Source of the DNA: Acidobacteriota bacterium
Lineage (GTDB): Bacteria > Acidobacteriota > Terriglobia > Bryobacterales > Bryobacteraceae
DNA length: 9,300 bases
Assembly: GCA_018268875.1 (NCBI GenBank)
Contig: JAFDVT010000024.1
Coordinates: 1-9,300, forward strand
Direction: 5' to 3'
The notes beneath the pieces were generated by a model. It was not told the DNA's origin and ran no database searches. It was given only the letters and a program-made list of their open reading frames with translations. Below, in pieces: positions 5,677 through 9,300 of the stretch (position 1 is the first letter of the stretch; the number at the start of each line of letters is the position of its first letter). The translations under genes were made by a program, and so were the position numbers.

Positions 5677-8600
5677 ATGACGAACATGTCCACGCGCATG
5701 CGTCTTTCCATCGTGGCGCTTCTGTTGCATCGGCTTGTGGCCGCAATCACAGCCCATAGGCATCGTATCTTCGCCTGTCTGCTGCTCGCTGCGGCGGTCC
5801 CCGCGTGGGGACAGGTGCAATGCCCCGCCGACAATCCTGATACCAATTACAACTGCCCCGTCGGCCCACCCTATGCAATGCCCGGCTGGGGCAACGTGCC
5901 GTGGTCGCAGCCCAAGTACTACCAGACCATTCGGACCGGCGATCTCGACGGCGACGGACGCGATGAGTTGATCGGACGCGATGCACGCGGGGTGCAGGTC
6001 TGGTCTTTCAACGTGTCGCTGGGGGTATGGCAGCCGTGGATCGCCAGTGACGGCTCGGGTCCGATGATTCTCCCGCTAAGCGATGCTGCCAGTTGGGACT
6101 TGCCTCAGTACTACAGCACAATCCGCCTTGCGACGCTCGTCGGTGTGCCTGGAAAGAAGGTCCTGGTCGCGCGAGCCGGAAACGGGTTGAACGCCTGGCA
6201 GGTGAACCCGGCAACGTCTACGGTCAGCCCGTTACCGGCGGGCACATGGAGCCAGATCGCGTTTGGTGGGGCGTTCGCCGACAGTGGGTGCTTCGCCAAC
6301 GGCCGCTGCTGGAGCGACCCGCGCTACGCGAGCACGCTCATGTTTGCCGACGTCGACGGCGAATCGGGTGATGAAGCGATCGCCTGGGGCGGCGACGGCA
6401 TCGCGGTGGCCAAGTGGACCGGCTCCGGCTGGACGGCGCTTGCCGGCATCCCGCAGGCAGGCGATGCCGCATCATTTCCGGCCCACCCGTCCTCGCTGCG
6501 CGCCGGCAACCTCGACGGCACCGCCGGGAAGGAATTGCTGATGTGGACCGTTGGAACGTCCGGCGGCATCGCCTCGTACCAGTACACATCGAGCGCGAGC
6601 GGCGGCGCATGGACCGCGCTTCCGACCGTGGTGATCGACAACCTGGAGTGCGATCTCGACCCGTCGTGCTACTCGACACTCACGGCGGTTCCGTTCGGTT
6701 CCGGCACGGACGCAGTCTTCATCCGGATGTCCGGATGCAGCGCCGGCGGTGGCGGCATGCTGGGTGTACGCTTCAACCCCACGACGAAGCAATGGTCGAC
6801 GCTGACGTCCGGCGGTCCGTTGGACGATTGTTCGGGGTTCACGGGCGTGCAGTACTACGAAACGATTCGTTTCGCCCAGATCACAGGCAATACGCTGCCC
6901 GAACTCCTTGCACGCGACTCCGGCGGCGTGATCGTCTACCAGTGGAATGGAAGCGGCTGGTCGATGGTGTCTCCAACGACGCCGGGTGCGAATGTGCCGG
7001 CCCTTGCCAATGGCGTATGGGACTCCGATCCGTCGTACTACCAATCGTTCAGGACGGCCACGATCGACGGCAGTGGTCGCGCTGCCTTCATCGCGCGCGG
7101 GCAGGCCGGCGTGCGCACGTGGCTGTGGCAGAACGGCGCGCTCGCACGTCCACTGGCGTTCGGAAACTTCCCTGCCTTCACGGGCAATCAAGCCACGGCG
7201 TACTCCGCACTCAACTCCCTTGTCGTGGGACAAGGCACGATCCGCGACCTCTACGCCAATCCCAACGTCACCAACACCCAGAGTTCGCTGGCTCAGTACC
7301 TCTCGAGCATCGTGTCCACGGGCAGCGGGTGCACGGGCAAGGTGTCGGACAATCCACCGCGATACACAAGCTGCCCGCCGTTGCCAGGCACCCAAAACCC
7401 CGAGTACACGCAAGTGGTCAATCAGTTGATCCAGGAGCTGTGGTGGGCGTCCTTCGTCGTCGGCTACTTCGACCAGATCGGAATCATGCAGAACGCGCTC
7501 TTCCAGGTCGAAGACAACGTGTTTCCGGATATCGCCTCCAACCTGCAGCTTTCTGTCGGGAGCGGAACTGCCGGCGCGGCCGACTACCTTGGCCTGTTTG
7601 CCGGGATCGCCTCGCTGATCGGCGACATTACCGGTCAACCCGAAATCGGCGTCGCAGCAGATGCGATTGGCCTGTTCAACAGCGCGCTGCCGTTCTTCCA
7701 GAATCCGCAGAAGACGTCGTTCCAGCATACGTACGACCAGATGAAGTCGCAGATCCAGAGCTTTCAGCAAGTTCAGCAAAACCTGCCCCTGTCGCAGATG
7801 CACAACGTGCTGTCCGACTACGCGACGCTGTCGACCGTAGGAGCGCTCACCGCGTCGCAGGTCTGGACCTTCAGCCCAGGTGGGTACCTGAGCTACAACC
7901 GCCAAGCGTTTACGATTTGGGTTTATCAGGCGTTCATTCCGATCTTCTGGGATCTCTACGAGGTCACGAACTGTCGAGAGCAGGGACCGCCGGTAAAGTG
8001 CAATGCGCCACCGAACGGACCCTACATGGGATCGTACTCACCGAATGGAGTAGACTTCACCGGCCTGCTGCTGCCCGGAGGAAGTTGCGACTTTACCAGT
8101 TGCACCTTTCAGACGCCCGATCCGGCGACGGCAAGCTTCATCGTCACGCCACCGTCAGCGGAATGTACATTCGATTCGCTTGCCGGCACCTCGTGGGTCT
8201 ATGCGAACACGCCGAACGCTCCGGTCTCGAGCTGCACACTGGGTGCGGCGCCTGCAGTCTTCGGCAATCGAGACGGATGGAACTTCGATGTCATCCAGAT
8301 CAACGTGGCTGACGCACCCCTTGCGATCGACCAAAGCAGCCGCGCGAGCGGCATCGGCACCAGCCGTTCGAGACTACGTCTTCGCGGCGTCACATCCCTG
8401 GTCACTGACGATCTCGACCTGCGCACCGCACGTCTGACGCTGCGGCGCCTCCTCGACGAGCCTTATGCCGGTGGCGAACTGGTTGGCGACAGCCTTGACA
8501 ACGAGTTCGTGCCCATTGCCCTCCTTGCGGATCGAAGTTCGGCGCGACACACCGCCACCTTCAGCACACCGAGGGGATACTCGCCGCGCACGAGCGTCGA

Positions 8601-8853
8601 CGTGCGCCTGCGATCCGGCAAGAAGGAGCTCGCGTTCGACATTGACGTCGACGACGGGCTCATCATGCCTCCGTTGCGCTGTCGCGGCACGCCACCCACA
8701 ACGAAGCTGCATGTCACGCTCAACATCGAAGGCGGCGGGTTGCCCGCGCCGCTCACCTTGTCGCAAGTCGCGGATTGGGAATGCACGCGTGACCGTAACG
8801 GCAAGGTCAAGGCGCTGCGCATGTTTGGCAATCCGACTCTCGTTTATCCATAG
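5677..8853 (+). CDS. Secreted FG-GAP/VCBS-like seven-repeat propeller protein with helical and beta-rich C-terminal domains
   Basis: The product has 1058 residues. A signal peptide ends in a hydrophobic core at 31-43, with probable cleavage near A-W-G|Q at 45/46; the n-region is long and has a second hydrophobic patch at 11-24. Seven repeats start near residues 81, 145, 217, 270, 331, 393 and 454, each opening with a form of P-x-Y-Y-x-T-I-R and followed by an FG-GAP-like strand-loop-strand. The first has the calcium-loop pattern D-L-D-G-D-G-R-D-E (89-97); later copies are degenerate. Seven such units suggest a seven-bladed propeller, often a binding or adhesion scaffold. Residues about 575-765 are mainly helical, with a hydrophobic Gly/Ala-rich block at 631-674 and a Gln-rich amphipathic helix at 684-704. 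Residues about 766-880 contain many cysteines (766, 775, 804, 809, 830, 853), consistent with disulfides outside the cytoplasm. Residues 880-1058 look beta-rich and end without an anchor or sorting signal. No enzymatic motif is seen. The gene follows the phospholipase by 61 bases and probably shares its transcript. Confidence 0.85.
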   Translation: MTNMSTRMRLSIVALLLHRLVAAITAHRHRIFACLLLAAAVPAWGQVQCPADNPDTNYNCPVGPPYAMPGWGNVPWSQPKYYQTIRTGDLDGDGRDELIGRDARGVQVWSFNVSLGVWQPWIASDGSGPMILPLSDAASWDLPQYYSTIRLATLVGVPGKKVLVARAGNGLNAWQVNPATSTVSPLPAGTWSQIAFGGAFADSGCFANGRCWSDPRYASTLMFADVDGESGDEAIAWGGDGIAVAKWTGSGWTALAGIPQAGDAASFPAHPSSLRAGNLDGTAGKELLMWTVGTSGGIASYQYTSSASGGAWTALPTVVIDNLECDLDPSCYSTLTAVPFGSGTDAVFIRMSGCSAGGGGMLGVRFNPTTKQWSTLTSGGPLDDCSGFTGVQYYETIRFAQITGNTLPELLARDSGGVIVYQWNGSGWSMVSPTTPGANVPALANGVWDSDPSYYQSFRTATIDGSGRAAFIARGQAGVRTWLWQNGALARPLAFGNFPAFTGNQATAYSALNSLVVGQGTIRDLYANPNVTNTQSSLAQYLSSIVSTGSGCTGKVSDNPPRYTSCPPLPGTQNPEYTQVVNQLIQELWWASFVVGYFDQIGIMQNALFQVEDNVFPDIASNLQLSVGSGTAGAADYLGLFAGIASLIGDITGQPEIGVAADAIGLFNSALPFFQNPQKTSFQHTYDQMKSQIQSFQQVQQNLPLSQMHNVLSDYATLSTVGALTASQVWTFSPGGYLSYNRQAFTIWVYQAFIPIFWDLYEVTNCREQGPPVKCNAPPNGPYMGSYSPNGVDFTGLLLPGGSCDFTSCTFQTPDPATASFIVTPPSAECTFDSLAGTSWVYANTPNAPVSSCTLGAAPAVFGNRDGWNFDVIQINVADAPLAIDQSSRASGIGTSRSRLRLRGVTSLVTDDLDLRTARLTLRRLLDEPYAGGELVGDSLDNEFVPIALLADRSSARHTATFSTPRGYSPRTSVDVRLRSGKKELAFDIDVDDGLIMPPLRCRGTPPTTKLHVTLNIEGGGLPAPLTLSQVADWECTRDRNGKVKALRMFGNPTLVYP
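5917..7206 (+). repeat. Seven-fold FG-GAP-like protein repeat array
   Basis: Repeat units begin at about 5917, 6109, 6325, 6484, 6667, 6853 and 7036, giving spacings of 64, 72, 53, 61, 62 and 61 residues. The shared opening appears as Y-Y-Q-T-I-R, Y-Y-S-T-I-R, Y-A-S-T-L, P-S-S-L-R, C-Y-S-T-L, Y-Y-E-T-I-R and Y-Y-Q-S-F-R. It is usually preceded by a W/D-x-x-P pattern and followed about 15 residues later by a buried strand such as E-L-I-G-R-D or E-L-L-A-R-D. The copies are divergent at DNA level, so this is an old protein-level array and not a recent tandem duplication. Confidence 0.75.
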
Positions 8854-8890
8854 ACGTCAGCGGCTCCTCACAATTATGAGAGTCCTAAAG

Positions 8891-8898
8891 AAAGGAGG
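8891..8898 (+). promoter_or_regulatory. Ribosome binding site for the lipoprotein hydrolase
   Basis: AAAGGAGG is the strongest Shine-Dalgarno match in the window, though its 4-base spacing to the ATG at 8903 is short. It supports 8903 over the downstream in-frame TTG at 8999, which lacks a ribosome site. Confidence 0.65.
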
Positions 8899-8902
8899 CC
8901 TT

Positions 8903-9300
8903 ATGCAACATTGGCGTATCATCTGCGGAGATGGATTCGCACTCAGTACCACGACAGGCGGCTTCATCGCCGGTCGAGCACAGGCCGCGACGACCCGCTT
9001 GACCCGTATTGCCGTCGGCGTCCTTACGATTGTTATCGGCGGACTGTCCGTTGGCGGCTGCGCATCAGACCGGGAGGTTGCTCCTCCGGTCCACAAACAA
9101 GTCGGATCCGCCGCTCAGCCGATCAGCGCGCCAGTCGTACCCGGAGTCACGCCGGACAAAGTCAAAACGGCCCTCCCGGAACTGGAGAAGTTGACCGCAG
9201 ATCTCCTCAAGAAGACGGGCGTACCGGGCTTGGCCATTGCGGTGACTTACAATGATCAGGTCGTCTATGCCAAGGGCTTCGGCCTGCGTGAAGTAGGCAA
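8903..9300 (+). CDS. Probable lipoprotein serine hydrolase, beta-lactamase/esterase family (partial, 3' cut by window end)
   Basis: The frame stays open from the ATG at 8903 to the window end, giving 132 full residues. Residues about 36-52 are hydrophobic and end V-G-G-C, a plausible lipobox with lipid-modified Cys53; a Pro/Val-rich linker follows at about 60-82. From about residue 92 the sequence L-L-K-K-T-G-V-P-G-L-A-I-A-V, then Y-N-D-Q-V-V-Y-A-K-G-F-G, matches the N-terminal strands of the beta-lactamase-related serine hydrolases (Pfam Beta-lactamase, PF00144). These include class C beta-lactamases, DD-peptidases and EstB-type esterases. The catalytic S-x-x-K and Y-x-N motifs lie beyond the window, so activity cannot be judged and an antibiotic-resistance role should not be assumed. 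The 32 residues before the basic/hydrophobic signal region are unusually long for a lipoprotein. Cys8 is not in a lipobox. The gene is 49 bases after the propeller gene and probably part of the same unit. Confidence 0.8.
   Translation, partial: MQHWRIICGDGFALSTTTGGFIAGRAQAATTRLTRIAVGVLTIVIGGLSVGGCASDREVAPPVHKQVGSAAQPISAPVVPGVTPDKVKTALPELEKLTADLLKKTGVPGLAIAVTYNDQVVYAKGFGLREVG

Noticed and set aside
6472..7905. 477-residue open frame on the minus strand
   Set aside because: It is antisense to the propeller gene, is Arg/Gly/Val-rich with no recognisable motif, and is explained by third-position GC bias of the true gene.
6414..8312. 632-residue open frame on the plus strand in another frame
   Set aside because: It lies entirely within the propeller gene, is Arg/Pro-rich with no domain, and has no ribosome site. 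The overlapping frame has a signal peptide and clear repeats.
8868..8888. Possible stem CTCCTCA / TGAGAG around an AT-rich loop after the propeller gene
   Set aside because: The stem is short with a bulge and no T-run, and it lies just upstream of the next ribosome site, so neither terminator nor regulator can be supported.
8911..9255. 114-residue plus-strand frame at the right end
   Set aside because: It is out of frame with the serine hydrolase starting at 8903, which has a strong ribosome site, a lipobox and family-specific sequence.
8903..9300. Antibiotic-resistance beta-lactamase
   Set aside because: Only the non-catalytic N-terminus is visible, and this Pfam family is dominated by esterases and peptidases, so resistance cannot be claimed.

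Overview
The window is GC-rich DNA, by eye a little over 60% G+C. It carries four co-directional plus-strand genes separated by short gaps of 124, 61 and 49 bases. Nothing convincing lies on the minus strand. Strong Shine-Dalgarno sites, a twin-arginine signal peptide, a probable lipoprotein and REP-like palindromes indicate a bacterium, most likely Gram-negative. The sequence does not fix the phylum, and there is no RNA gene, transposase, CRISPR array or phage module to help.

Layout: (1) 90-3629 encodes a 1179-residue Tat-exported protein of unassigned family. It has a long mixed N-terminal region, a very hydrophobic helical middle, an Ig-like beta stretch and a C-terminal NHL-like segment. 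(2) 3630-3753 is a spacer holding two neighbouring imperfect palindromes that look like a REP/BIME-type element. (3) 3754-5615 encodes a protein with the catalytic motifs of the cytosolic phospholipase A2 / lysophospholipase-B branch of the patatin-like fold. It is split by an apparent one-base deletion in a G5 run at 4981-4985, exactly at the catalytic Asp-Gly-Gly motif; adding one G restores about 620 residues. (4) 5677-8853 encodes a 1058-residue secreted protein with seven FG-GAP/VCBS-like repeats (a probable seven-bladed propeller), a helical hydrophobic domain and a beta-rich C-terminus. (5) 8903 to the window end is the start of a probable lipoprotein serine hydrolase of the beta-lactamase/esterase family (class C penicillin-binding-protein-like), cut off before its catalytic SxxK.

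The spacing suggests one transcription unit, possibly divided by the palindromes. Three of the four products appear to be exported and two are probable serine hydrolases, so an envelope or extracellular lipid- or ester-related role is a reasonable inference, but no pathway can be named. The two giant proteins share an unusual plan, a large beta-rich portion plus a Gly/Ala-rich hydrophobic helical block, and they flank the phospholipase. That trio is the best candidate here for an undescribed system.
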